Assembly (NCBI GenBank): GCA_017961325.1
Contig: JAGCXM010000018.1
Location: forward strand, 1-64,000
Origin: a bacterium
GTDB lineage: Bacteria; UBP6; UBA1177
Direction: 5' to 3'
Length of the DNA: 64,000 bases
This document shows, one piece after another, positions 17,183-25,881 of this stretch. The notes below the pieces were generated by a model. The model searched no databases and was not told where the DNA came from. It was given only the letters and a program-made list of their open reading frames with translations. Positions within the stretch are counted from its first letter, which is position 1. Every line of letters begins with the position of its first letter. A program made the translations under genes and the position numbers.

Positions 17183-19009
17183 TTAAATGAGCAGGACAGA
17201 GCATCCCTCTTCCTCTTCGTCGTCTGACGAAGCTTCGTCTTGCTGCTCATCGTGCGGAGCATTGCCTTCGCCGTTTGATGAAGAAGCGTCAGTGTCGCTG
17301 TCGTCCTTTTCTGAAGAGGTGTCACTGTCGTCCGGAATCTCTTTGCTGCCTTCGCATGTCATGCTTTCCTTGGTGTAAAGCTTTGCCTTCACCGCAGCAT
17401 CGTCAAGTTTCTCGCACGAAGAGGCGAAAATCGATCTGACCGGCAGTCCCTGATTGGTTTTGTAGGCTGATTCAGCTCCGGTTTTGATATCCCAGATAAG
17501 TGCCGTATTTGTAAAGGAAGCGTTTTTCGGCGAATTTTCGGGCTGTTTTACAAGAAAGCGCAGCAAAATCCTTTCACAGTTCGATTCGTCCTGACAGATT
17601 TCCATTTTGTCGGCGAGCATTATGCCTGATTCAAGAGGAAAACCGCCGTTGTCCGGATAATCCTCGAAACATTTTCCCGTACCGGTGTAGTCGATCTGGA
17701 AAGTTCCGGGAATGTAGGTCTGAAGATCTCTCAAAGTGTCGCTCACCGTGACAAATTCCGCCGGCTCGAACCCGTGGTTTTCAACAACGATCTGATAACC
17801 GAAAGCTGTGTCCGGACAGACTTTGCCGTCTTCGCCGGTCGTTGTAAGAAGGAATTTTTCGTTTTTTTCGGGAATGTCGAATGCCGGAAGACGCGTGTCG
17901 ACCGACAGAATCACATAATTCGTAAGAACGATGTCAGCCCCTGTTTTGATGCGGAAATCCATTGAATTCGTACCGTATTGGACGTGCGGATTTATCAGAC
18001 CGTCCTCAATGGTTTCGTCGTATTGCAGGAAAAATGTGTCAATGTCGAACGAAAGCTCTTCGCGGCACTCAGACTGTTCGCCTTTGTGATTGACTGTCCT
18101 GAATTTGCTGTTGAAAGGCTGGTTCAGCGGATTGCACGAACCGTCGACATCGCCCAAAACAAGAGCCTGATTTGCAAGCGATCCCTGAACTTCCAGAGAT
18201 TCCGGAGCCGACTTTACGTCATCGCCGTCGGCTGTCACGAACGAAACCTTAACTGCGGCTTTCTCGGGAAGTTCGAAATTGGCGATGTTTATCGTCGTAG
18301 GTTTCAGCATTGTGTTCGAACTCCATGTCAGCCCGTTATAAAGATAGAGCCTTTTTCTCGCAATCTGCGAAGAACCGTAGACAAGAATAAGCTGCCATCC
18401 GCCTATCATGCTTGCATTCACGCAGTAGTTGTGGTTTGTTCCGCTCTGCGCGCAGTCGTAAATGTCGTCAACGCCGCTCACTTTGTATTCGCCTGTAAGA
18501 GGTTTTATCTCGCCGTTTTCACTACTGTACTGAAATTTCTTAATAATATCAGTAATATCCACTCTGTAAACATAATAGTAGTAACCTTTTGAATAGTATG
18601 ATTCGAATTCGAAACCCTGCAGAGAAGCTGAATTGCCCTGCAGAGATGCAATGACGGTGTGGTCCTCACCGTCGGGAGTCATCAGCGTTACCTCGTTGTC
18701 GGTGAACATCATTGAGTCGGCGTCGTTTACAGAAGCGAACCAGACAAGAAAAGCCTGTTCCACTACGGCGTCTTTCGGGATGTCGCTTTCAAGCAGGAAA
18801 TCGCTTGCGCCTTCGACACCGATGGAAGTGTCGCCCTGCGGCTCGTAAGTCGAATAAGCCGCCGTGTTCACAAGAAGCGATTTTGAAAGAATAAAATAGT
18901 CGTAAGCGCCTTCATACTCGAAAGTCGGGATGTTGCTGATGGGAATCGCTCCGAGCGACAGAACGCCGAGAAAAGCGACCGACATCAAAATCAATGAAAT
19001 TTTTTTCAT
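17183..19009 (-). CDS. Large secreted surface protein with acidic tail and GCSVLLI C-terminus
   Basis: 608 residues. It has signal peptide MKKISLILMSVAFLGVLSLG (start ATG 19009, AGGTG site). The first ~340 residues are a beta-rich ectodomain; residues about 370-490 resemble a DUF11/isopeptide-like repeat (GYQIVVENHGFEPAEFVTVSD, TYIPGTFQIDYTG). Then comes a linker and about 50 residues almost wholly D/E/S, ending EEEEGCSVLLI. There is no sorting TM plus basic tail. The same type of end (GCSVVVVL) occurs on the subtilase at 23523. It is probably a cell-surface or secreted protein; no enzymatic motif was seen. Confidence 0.75.
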   Translation of the reverse strand: MKKISLILMSVAFLGVLSLGAIPISNIPTFEYEGAYDYFILSKSLLVNTAAYSTYEPQGDTSIGVEGASDFLLESDIPKDAVVEQAFLVWFASVNDADSMMFTDNEVTLMTPDGEDHTVIASLQGNSASLQGFEFESYYSKGYYYYVYRVDITDIIKKFQYSSENGEIKPLTGEYKVSGVDDIYDCAQSGTNHNYCVNASMIGGWQLILVYGSSQIARKRLYLYNGLTWSSNTMLKPTTINIANFELPEKAAVKVSFVTADGDDVKSAPESLEVQGSLANQALVLGDVDGSCNPLNQPFNSKFRTVNHKGEQSECREELSFDIDTFFLQYDETIEDGLINPHVQYGTNSMDFRIKTGADIVLTNYVILSVDTRLPAFDIPEKNEKFLLTTTGEDGKVCPDTAFGYQIVVENHGFEPAEFVTVSDTLRDLQTYIPGTFQIDYTGTGKCFEDYPDNGGFPLESGIMLADKMEICQDESNCERILLRFLVKQPENSPKNASFTNTALIWDIKTGAESAYKTNQGLPVRSIFASSCEKLDDAAVKAKLYTKESMTCEGSKEIPDDSDTSSEKDDSDTDASSSNGEGNAPHDEQQDEASSDDEEEEGCSVLLI

Positions 19010-19053
19010 TTTTCACCTGTTTTGCAAAACAAATTTTCAAAAAACATAAATTT

Positions 19054-19464
19054 TTACTGTTCTTTTCCGAACTCGAAAACACCCGGGAAAATATCGGATA
19101 AAATCAGATCCTGTTCTATAATTTTTGTTTCGCCGTTTACCAGAATGACGCGCATTTCCGGATTGAAATCGGCAAGAACCTGCCTGCATATTCCGCACGG
19201 AAAAACTGCTTTTCCGTTAAGCGCCGATGCAATGACGATTGCTTCAAATTCTCTGTAGCCGGCAGTAACTGCTGAGAAAAGAGCCGTTCTTTCGGCGCAG
19301 TTGGTAGCTCCGAAAGAGGAATTTTCCACATTGACTCCGGTAAAAACCGAGCCGTCGGATGTTACGACCGCCGCTCCGACCGCGAAATTGGAGAAAGGCG
19401 CATAGGCGTTTTTGCGCACTTCGACGGCGGATGCAACCGCTTTTTCAAGAGTTTCCCTATTCAT
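19054..19464 (-). CDS. cdd: Cytidine deaminase
   Basis: 136 residues, the size of tetrameric cytidine deaminases. It converts cytidine/deoxycytidine to uridine forms in pyrimidine salvage. Seen: AYAPFSNFAVGAA, the zinc/catalytic NCAERTALFSAV (Cys-Ala-Glu) and FPCGICRQVL with the other two zinc Cys. The start overlaps the end of the punA gene by 8 bp, so the two salvage genes are coupled. Confidence 0.95.
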   Translation of the reverse strand: MNRETLEKAVASAVEVRKNAYAPFSNFAVGAAVVTSDGSVFTGVNVENSSFGATNCAERTALFSAVTAGYREFEAIVIASALNGKAVFPCGICRQVLADFNPEMRVILVNGETKIIEQDLILSDIFPGVFEFGKEQ

Positions 19465-20302
19465 CCTTTTCCTCTAAAACCAGAGAAATGAATCTTTTCA
19501 TGAATGCAGAGAAAAGTTTTTCGGCTTTTGCCGCATTTTCGCTTACTTCTTCGTGGCTGAGCGGGTTGAGCGAAAGTCCTGCAGCCTTGTTCGAAATGAA
19601 GCTGATGCCCGAAACTTCGATTCCCGCGTGTTTTGCAGCGATGACTTCGGGAACCGTGGACATTCCTACCGCATCTGCGCCGAGCGTTGCAAGCATTCTA
19701 ACTTCAGCAGGCGTTTCGTAGGTCGGTCCGCTGAGCGCGATGTAAACTCCCTCTTTGAGCGAAATTCCGTGTTCCATCGCCGATTTCTGCATAAGTATAG
19801 CCATTTTTCGGCTGTATGCGCTCGACATGTCGGGGAAGCGCGGACCGAAATCATCCTTGTTTTTCCCGATGAGCGGGTTTGTTCCCATCAGGTTTATGTG
19901 GTCGCGGATTATCATGAAGTCTCCTGCGTCAAAGTTCCTGTTGATTCCGCCGGCAGCGTTCGTTACGACGAATTTCCTGATTCCGAGAAGGATCAGAGTG
20001 CGCAGAGGAAAAACCACTTCCTGCATCGAATAGCCTTCGTAATAGTGGATCCTGCCCTGCATGATCCAGAAGTTTCTGCCGGAATCATTATCTTTTGCAA
20101 GGATGAGGCGTCCTTTGTGGCCTGCGACGGTCGAAGCCGGAAAATCGGGGATTTCGCTGTAGGGAATGACTAACAGCTGTTCCGCATTTTCCGCGAAAGC
20201 ACCGAGACCGCTGCCAAGAGTTATGAGAAGTTCCGGCATTTTGAGATTTTTTTCTTCAACAAGACTCCTGATGCAGGAAGCTGCATTTTTTAATTTTTCC
20301 AT
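19457..20302 (-). CDS. punA: Purine nucleoside phosphorylase (trimeric type)
   Basis: About 281 residues from ATG 20302, preceded by AGGAGGACGAC; ATG 20314 lies within that site. It splits purine nucleosides with phosphate. Seen: LLITLGSGLGAFAE (phosphate loop), VAGHKGRLI, the base-binding VTNAAGGIN, and GADAVGMSTVPEVIAAKHAGIEVSG with SFISNKAAG. It is coupled to cdd downstream. Confidence 0.95.
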   Translation of the reverse strand: MEKLKNAASCIRSLVEEKNLKMPELLITLGSGLGAFAENAEQLLVIPYSEIPDFPASTVAGHKGRLILAKDNDSGRNFWIMQGRIHYYEGYSMQEVVFPLRTLILLGIRKFVVTNAAGGINRNFDAGDFMIIRDHINLMGTNPLIGKNKDDFGPRFPDMSSAYSRKMAILMQKSAMEHGISLKEGVYIALSGPTYETPAEVRMLATLGADAVGMSTVPEVIAAKHAGIEVSGISFISNKAAGLSLNPLSHEEVSENAAKAEKLFSAFMKRFISLVLEEKDE

Positions 20303-20404
20303 GTCGTCCTCCATAAAAATCCGAAAAATTTTAGTTAAGTGCGAAAAAGAGTCAAACTTAAAAATCTTTCGTATAAATTGCGGGAAAAATCAGGCGGTAT
20401 CTAC

Positions 20405-20433
20405 TTGCAAAAAATTTTTTTTATGTGTAAAGT
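20405..20433 (+). promoter_or_regulatory. Predicted promoter of purF-purH
   Basis: TTGCAA (20405-20410) and TAAAGT (20428-20433) with 17-bp spacing, 30 bp before the purF start, in the divergent region with punA. No purine riboswitch or clear PurR site was recognised. Confidence 0.4.
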
Positions 20434-20463
20434 CGCGCGAATTTTTCTTTTTTGGAGGTTAAA

Positions 20464-21897
20464 GTGTGCGGAATAGCCGGAATTTTTAATGTTTCAGGTG
20501 CCGAAACTCTTGTTGCCGAACTTCTTTTTTCGATTCAGCACAGGGGTCAGGAAAGCTGCGGTCTTGCGGCAAGGAACGATCGCGGAAACATTTTCTGCTA
20601 CAAGGGAATGGGACTTGTAAAGAACGTCCTTAACGAAGAAATTCTTCAAAAATATCAGGGGAATATCGCAATCGGTCACGTCCGTTACCCCACTGCCGGA
20701 AAAAGCGACGAAACAAACAGTCAGCCTCATGTGATCGAGCTTCCCGAAGGTCCGCACCTCGCCATCTGCAGCAACGGCGACATTATCAATTACTACGAGC
20801 TCCGCACCTGGCTTGAAAACGACTACGGATTCACCTTCAAAAGCGACAACGACGGCGAACTTATCGGCAGACTCATAGCCTTTTACCTTCTTCACAAAAA
20901 ACTTACTATCGAGGAATCGATAATTGAAGCGCAGAAACAGCTCAAAGGGGCGTTTTCGTCGATTTTGATCTACCGTGACAAAATGTTCGGTTTCCGCGAT
21001 CCGCACGGATACAGGCCTTACGTCATCGGAACTCTCGAAGATATTCCGGAAAACGGAGAAATTTTGTCAGACGGCGTAGTTTTGGTTTCTGAAAGCTGCG
21101 CTTTCGGCATAGTCGGCGCAAAAATGATCAGAGAGATGCTTCCCGGCGAGATAATCAGGCTCGAAAAAGGCAAACCTATGGTCACGGTTGCTGTAAATTC
21201 AGGCAAAACGCAGCACTGCATCTTCGAGCTCATCTATTTTTCGCGCCCCGATACGAAGGTTTTCGGCGAAAAAGTATACGATGTCCGCAAGAAAATCGGC
21301 GCGCAGCTTGCAGATTACGATAAAGAACTCGCTTTCGGAGACGACACCGTGGTCATTGCGGTTCCAGACTCCTCGAACTTTGTCGCTTTAGGTTATGCAC
21401 AGAAGGCTAAACTTTCTTTCGACATGGGACTTCTTCGAAACCACTATGTCGGCAGAACTTTCACGAAACCGGATCAGAAGCAGCGTGACGAAGGCGTTCG
21501 CCACAAATTCAATCCGCTTCCCGACTTCTTTAACGGCAAAAAAGTCGTTTTAGTCGACGATTCGATCGTCCGCGGCACGACTCTCCGCAAAATTTCTAGA
21601 ATGCTGAGAAATGCCGGCGCGAAGGAAATCCACATCCGCATCGGTTCGCCGAAAGTCATCGGAAGCTGTTACTACGGCATCGATACTCCTACGAAACAGG
21701 AACTTATCGCGGCGAACAAAAGCCACGACGAAATCTGCGAATATCTGGGTGCCGACACGCTGAAACACATCGAAATCGACGATTTCGGGAAAATTCTCCA
21801 CAATTTCGACGATTTCTGCTTTGCATGCTTCAATCTGAAATATCAGTACAAACCGGAAGACTATCACCAGAAGGTCAACCGCCCTGATGCGGAATAA
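20464..21897 (+). CDS. purF: Amidophosphoribosyltransferase
   Basis: 477 residues. It makes 5-phosphoribosylamine from PRPP and glutamine, the first step of purine synthesis. GTG 20464 is the start: GGAGGTTAAA lies just upstream and the next codon is Cys, giving the required N-terminal nucleophile (CGIAGIF) after Met removal; the ATG at 20452 would bury it. An N-terminal Ntn glutaminase domain (IQHRGQESCG, GHVRYPTAGKS, SNGDIINY) is followed by a phosphoribosyltransferase domain with the PRPP loop VVLVDDSIVRGTTLRK. It is followed by purH after 24 bp. Confidence 0.97.
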   Translation: MCGIAGIFNVSGAETLVAELLFSIQHRGQESCGLAARNDRGNIFCYKGMGLVKNVLNEEILQKYQGNIAIGHVRYPTAGKSDETNSQPHVIELPEGPHLAICSNGDIINYYELRTWLENDYGFTFKSDNDGELIGRLIAFYLLHKKLTIEESIIEAQKQLKGAFSSILIYRDKMFGFRDPHGYRPYVIGTLEDIPENGEILSDGVVLVSESCAFGIVGAKMIREMLPGEIIRLEKGKPMVTVAVNSGKTQHCIFELIYFSRPDTKVFGEKVYDVRKKIGAQLADYDKELAFGDDTVVIAVPDSSNFVALGYAQKAKLSFDMGLLRNHYVGRTFTKPDQKQRDEGVRHKFNPLPDFFNGKKVVLVDDSIVRGTTLRKISRMLRNAGAKEIHIRIGSPKVIGSCYYGIDTPTKQELIAANKSHDEICEYLGADTLKHIEIDDFGKILHNFDDFCFACFNLKYQYKPEDYHQKVNRPDAE

Positions 21898-21921
21898 AAA
21901 ACAACTTCAACGGAGGGTTTC

Positions 21922-23484
21922 ATGGCAAAAATCAAAAATGTTATCATCAGTGTTTTTGACAAGACGGGACTTGTCGATTTCGCATCAGAACTTGACAAAG
22001 CGGGCGTCAAAATCTTTTCGACAGGCGGAAGCTGCAAAATGCTTGCCGATAACGGAATAAATGTGACAAAAATCGAGGATTACACCGGTTTCCCCGAAAT
22101 GATGGACGGCCGAGTCAAGACGCTTCATCCGAAGATTCACGGCGGAATTCTTGCACGCAGGGACGATGCAAACCACATGAAAGCGGCATCGGATCACGGC
22201 ATCACGATGTTCGACATGGTAGTTGTCAACCTCTATCCATTCAAAAAGACGGTCGAAAGCGGCAAACCGTTTGCCGACATCATTGAAAACATCGATATCG
22301 GCGGTCCTTCGATGGTCCGCAGCGCATCGAAAAACTTCAGAGACGTCGCTATCGTCACTTCTCCGGATGACTACAAAGCTATACTTGACGAGATGAAGGT
22401 GAATGACGGCGAGATTTCGCTCGAAACGAGATTCAGACTTGCTTCCAAGGCTTTCAGGCTGACTGCGGCTTACGACAGCTACATCAGTTCGTTCCTTTCG
22501 ACCGTTGACTGCAGCGGCGAAAAAATCAGCGAAGATCCCGAGTTCATCAACATGCAGTTCGTCAAAAAAGAGACCCTTCGTTACGGCGAAAACCCGCATC
22601 AGAAGGCTTCGATCTATATCGACAGCGAAGCAAAAAAGGGAACGCTCGCACTTGCCGAGCAGCTTCACGGAAAGCAGCTTTCATTCAACAACTACATGGA
22701 TCTCGAAGCTGCGAAAAATATCGTCAGCGGCTACACCGAACCGGCAGTCGCGATAGTAAAACACACAAATCCGTGCGGTGCTGCGGTAGGCTCAACACTT
22801 GCCGAAGCATACAATAAAGCTCTTGCATGTGACCCGGTCAGCGCATTCGGATCGATCATCGCGGTAAACAAAACTCTTGACGGCGAAACAGCTGAAATAA
22901 TGAAAGCTCTTTTTGTCGAAGCTATCGTCGCTCCGGCATTTTCCGACGAGGCAAAAGCGGTTCTCAGCAAGAAGAAGAACATCAGGCTTGTCGAAGTAGG
23001 CGAGTTTGCACAGAATTTCGCAATGGATGTCGAACTCAAGAAGATCTCCGGCGGCGTTCTCATTGAAACTGCTGACAGGCGCGTCATAACCGAAGCCGAC
23101 CTTCAGTTCGTAACCGGGAAAAAACCGACTCCGGAGCAGATCAAAGAGCTTCTTTTCGCGCAGAACATGGTGCGTTTCATCAAAAGCAACGCGATACTTA
23201 TCGCGAAAAACGGCGCAACGGTCGGTGTCGGAGCAGGGCAGATGTCAAGAATCGACTCGCTCGATATCGCTATCAAAAAGGCTCAGTCGCCTGTCGTTGG
23301 CTGCGTAATGGCAAGCGATGCGTTCTTCCCGTTCAGAGACTGCGTCGACAGAGCTGCATCAGTCGGTATCACGGCGATAATCCAGCCCGGCGGATCGGTT
23401 CGTGACCAGGAATCTATCGACGCCTGCAACGAGCACGGAATCCCGATGGTATTCACAGGAATCAGAAGCTTCAAACATCTGTAA
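21922..23484 (+). CDS. purH: Bifunctional AICAR transformylase / IMP cyclohydrolase
   Basis: 520 residues, normal length; catalyses the last two steps to IMP. An N-terminal MGS-like cyclohydrolase domain (SVFDKTGLVDFA, STGGSCKML, DGRVKTLHPKIHGG) is followed by a transformylase domain with the catalytic Lys-His in VKHTNPCGAA, RYGENPHQKA, and ASDAFFPFRDCVDRAA with IIQPGGSVRD. CGGAGG precedes the ATG. It forms a purine operon with purF. Confidence 0.97.
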   Translation: MAKIKNVIISVFDKTGLVDFASELDKAGVKIFSTGGSCKMLADNGINVTKIEDYTGFPEMMDGRVKTLHPKIHGGILARRDDANHMKAASDHGITMFDMVVVNLYPFKKTVESGKPFADIIENIDIGGPSMVRSASKNFRDVAIVTSPDDYKAILDEMKVNDGEISLETRFRLASKAFRLTAAYDSYISSFLSTVDCSGEKISEDPEFINMQFVKKETLRYGENPHQKASIYIDSEAKKGTLALAEQLHGKQLSFNNYMDLEAAKNIVSGYTEPAVAIVKHTNPCGAAVGSTLAEAYNKALACDPVSAFGSIIAVNKTLDGETAEIMKALFVEAIVAPAFSDEAKAVLSKKKNIRLVEVGEFAQNFAMDVELKKISGGVLIETADRRVITEADLQFVTGKKPTPEQIKELLFAQNMVRFIKSNAILIAKNGATVGVGAGQMSRIDSLDIAIKKAQSPVVGCVMASDAFFPFRDCVDRAASVGITAIIQPGGSVRDQESIDACNEHGIPMVFTGIRSFKHL

Positions 23485-23522
23485 AGTCGCATCTTGAAAC
23501 CGCTTTTTTCGTCGGGGCGAAT

Positions 23523-24992
23523 TTGAAAAAACTCTTTTTTATTCTGTCTTTCTTGATAATTTCAACGCTTTTTGCCGAAGACACGGTTTTCGTGCAGCTT
23601 AAGGACAGCTCTCGCAGATTTTTGAAAAGCGATTTCAGCGATTGCGGAATAAGTTATTTTTATAAAATAAAAAGGACTGATTTTTATGCCGTTCACACCG
23701 GAAACAAGGAGATTTCTCTGGACTGCTTCGCCAGATCACCGCTTGTCAGAAAGGCAGTTCCAGATAAAAAAATGAATATCAGATACAAGAGCGGCGATCC
23801 TTTCTTTCCGAATCAGTGGCATCTTGAAAATACCGGACAGCGCGGTACTGAAGGAAACGATGCCAAGGTCGCCGGAGCGTGGGATTATCTTGAAAGTCTG
23901 GGAATTTCGCCGGGAATCGGAGTCAAAATCGGAATAATCGACGATGCTTTCGATCTGCATCACCCGGATATGAAAGGAAAATATCTCAAAGGACTTGATC
24001 TTGTCGATGGTGACAGCCATCCGTATGCCGATGAGAACGAGCCGCACGGAACCTGCGTTACAGGCGTTATAGCGGCTGTAAAAGACAACGGTCTCGGTGT
24101 TGCAGGAGCGTGTCCCGAATGTAAGATCGTTCCGGTCCGTTCGGGTTCGACTTTGGGCGAAGGTGAAAATATGGCGAACGCCTTCAATTTTGTTCTCGAC
24201 AGCGGAGTCCAGATAATTTCAAACAGCTGGGGACCCGCCGATAATGCCGGAGCGGAGGATATGCCCGAAGTTGTTAAGGAAATCGTGAAATATGCCCGTG
24301 AAAGGGAGCGCGACGGTTTAGGTGTCGTCATATTTTTCGCCGCCGGAAACGGAAACGAAGACATCAGCGCTGAGGAGACTTTCGACGGTTACGCTGCTAA
24401 CGTAGACGTGATTGCGGTAGGAGCCGTCAACGCCTACGGAAAACGCTCGAGTTACAGCGATTTCGGCAGAGATCTTGACATTATGGCTCCTTCGTCCGAT
24501 GTGGACGGCGACTATGTCTGGAATCCGTTTGCCTTCGACACGATGAAAGACGGAATCTGGACGATCGATGCACGGAGCTGGTACGGTTATTCGCAGAGCG
24601 ATTACACCGGAACTTTCGGCGGGACGAGCAGCGCTGCTCCGCTTGCCGCTGCGGTTGCAGGACTTATGATTTCAGCTTGTCCCGAAGTGAGCCGCGACGA
24701 ACTTTACGAAATCATCACGACGACTGCCGACAAGGTTTCTCCGGGTGATGCCGGTTACGACGAAAACGGTTTCAGTGAAAAATACGGTTTCGGCAGGATC
24801 AATGCTCTCGCAGCGCTGCAGCTCCTGTGCGAAAGGCACGAATGCAAAGGCGGACTTCCCGAAATCGATGAAGAAACCTACGAACCAGAAGATCTTGACA
24901 TTGAATTGAGCGACATCGACGAGTTCCCGGACGATTCGATGCTTCCGATAAAAACCACCGAAAAAGGGTGTTCTGTTGTGGTTGTTTTGTAG
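23523..24992 (+). CDS. Secreted subtilisin-like serine protease (S8) with GCSVVVVL C-terminus
   Basis: 489 residues from TTG 23523. Signal peptide KKLFFILSFLIISTLFA, then a short N-terminal region (about 20-95) like a reduced propeptide. The S8 triad is Asp about 140 (VKIGIIDDAFD), His about 175 (EPHGTCVTG) and Ser about 369 (FGGTSSAAPLAAA), with an oxyanion Asn in FAAGNGN. Pairs of Cys (CPEC; C...CERHEC) suggest disulfides. After the catalytic domain is an acidic tail (IDEETYEPEDLDIELSDIDE) and the end TTEKGCSVVVVL, like the surface protein at 17183. It is predicted to be extracellular or surface-bound. Confidence 0.9.
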   Translation: MKKLFFILSFLIISTLFAEDTVFVQLKDSSRRFLKSDFSDCGISYFYKIKRTDFYAVHTGNKEISLDCFARSPLVRKAVPDKKMNIRYKSGDPFFPNQWHLENTGQRGTEGNDAKVAGAWDYLESLGISPGIGVKIGIIDDAFDLHHPDMKGKYLKGLDLVDGDSHPYADENEPHGTCVTGVIAAVKDNGLGVAGACPECKIVPVRSGSTLGEGENMANAFNFVLDSGVQIISNSWGPADNAGAEDMPEVVKEIVKYARERERDGLGVVIFFAAGNGNEDISAEETFDGYAANVDVIAVGAVNAYGKRSSYSDFGRDLDIMAPSSDVDGDYVWNPFAFDTMKDGIWTIDARSWYGYSQSDYTGTFGGTSSAAPLAAAVAGLMISACPEVSRDELYEIITTTADKVSPGDAGYDENGFSEKYGFGRINALAALQLLCERHECKGGLPEIDEETYEPEDLDIELSDIDEFPDDSMLPIKTTEKGCSVVVVL

Positions 24993-25024
24993 AGGCATTT
25001 CTTCTGGACATATCGAAAAGAATT

Positions 25025-25450
25025 TCACAAAATAAAGGCTTGTTCTCTCAAGATAATTTCCAGCATTTCTCTTGGTGTAACCACAAAATGCTGTTTTGGA
25101 AAATGTTTGGTATTACCAGTAACAAGATAAGTTTCGTCAGATTTTCTGTGTTCCATCGTGATTTCATAAAAAACCTTGTCCTTGGGATCCGGCAAAGCTA
25201 AATCAAGCGATTCTGCTTCAATTGATATACCATATTCTTCGATGTTGCCGACAAAATCGTCAATGATTGTTTTCGGCAGGTTAAATTTCGGTCGGCTCAG
25301 TACTTCCCTATATTCATTAAGAATTTCGTTGTTAAACACCGGAACGACCACGCCGTCGAAAACAAGTTTCAGAATATTTCCTGGCAGCGACTGCCATTTT
25401 AGCATTGCCGAAACAACTACATTTGTGTCTATAACCGCATAATATCGCAT
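25025..25450 (-). CDS. PIN-domain toxin (COG1569-type)
   Basis: 141 residues. PIN ribonuclease pattern: Asp8 in YYAVIDTNVVVSAML, conserved Glu in FNNEILNEYREVL, then LALPDPKDKVFYE and SDETYLVTGNTKHFP, as in the family annotated as putative toxin of a toxin-antitoxin system. It probably cleaves RNA. The ATG touches the stop of the RelB-like gene upstream, so they are coupled. Confidence 0.88.
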   Translation of the reverse strand: MRYYAVIDTNVVVSAMLKWQSLPGNILKLVFDGVVVPVFNNEILNEYREVLSRPKFNLPKTIIDDFVGNIEEYGISIEAESLDLALPDPKDKVFYEITMEHRKSDETYLVTGNTKHFPKQHFVVTPREMLEIILREQAFIL

Positions 25451-25732
25451 TTATTTTCTCGCCTCGGCAATTTCGGCATTGATTTCGTCGAGCGTCATTT
25501 CGCTGTTTCCGTTTTGCTCTGCAATTCTGCTTGCGGCTTTCATCGCAGCAAAACCGCGGCTTTCTTCCGTTTTTTCGAGCTTCATCGAGAAAGGAATTCC
25601 GTTTTCACGCACCAAACGGGTGACACAGATTCTCAAATAAGTTGAAAGATCGATACCGAGCTGCTCACAAACGACAAGAGCCTGCGCTTTAGTTGAATCT
25701 TCCATTCTGAACTGCACAAATGATGTTGACAT
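25451..25732 (-). CDS. RelB/DinJ-family antitoxin
   Basis: About 93 residues from ATG 25732 with a GGAGGTAACA site. It has an N-terminal ribbon-helix-helix (STSFVQFRMEDSTKAQALVVCEQLGIDLSTYLRICVTRLV) typical of RelB/DinJ and a helical acidic C-terminus (MTLDEINAEIAEARK) that would wrap the toxin. The partner is a PIN toxin, not RelE/YafQ. It probably represses its own promoter through the direct repeats at 25779-25798. Confidence 0.85.
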   Translation of the reverse strand: MSTSFVQFRMEDSTKAQALVVCEQLGIDLSTYLRICVTRLVRENGIPFSMKLEKTEESRGFAAMKAASRIAEQNGNSEMTLDEINAEIAEARK

Positions 25733-25761
25733 TGTTACCTCCACAAAAAAACCACATATTC

Positions 25762-25798
25762 ATTATAACACAAATGTAATCAAAAGCAATCAAAAGCT
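25762..25798 (-). promoter_or_regulatory. Promoter and likely operator of the RelB/PIN operon
   Basis: On the minus strand TTGCTT (25784-25789) and a perfect TATAAT (25762-25767) have 16-bp spacing, 30 bp before the antitoxin start. Two direct copies of AATCAAAAGC (plus strand, about 25779-25798) overlap the -35 box and would suit binding by a ribbon-helix-helix antitoxin. Confidence 0.55.
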
Positions 25799-25881
25799 AT
25801 TAAAAATTGCGAATAAAAACTTTTTTGAAAATCTAAGCAGTTTTGAACTCTTTGAGATTTTTAGAAACCATCAGATCGTAT

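Noticed and set aside
20315-20463. Purine riboswitch upstream of purF
   Set aside because: The conserved core sequences of the guanine/adenine aptamer are absent; only promoter-like boxes are seen.
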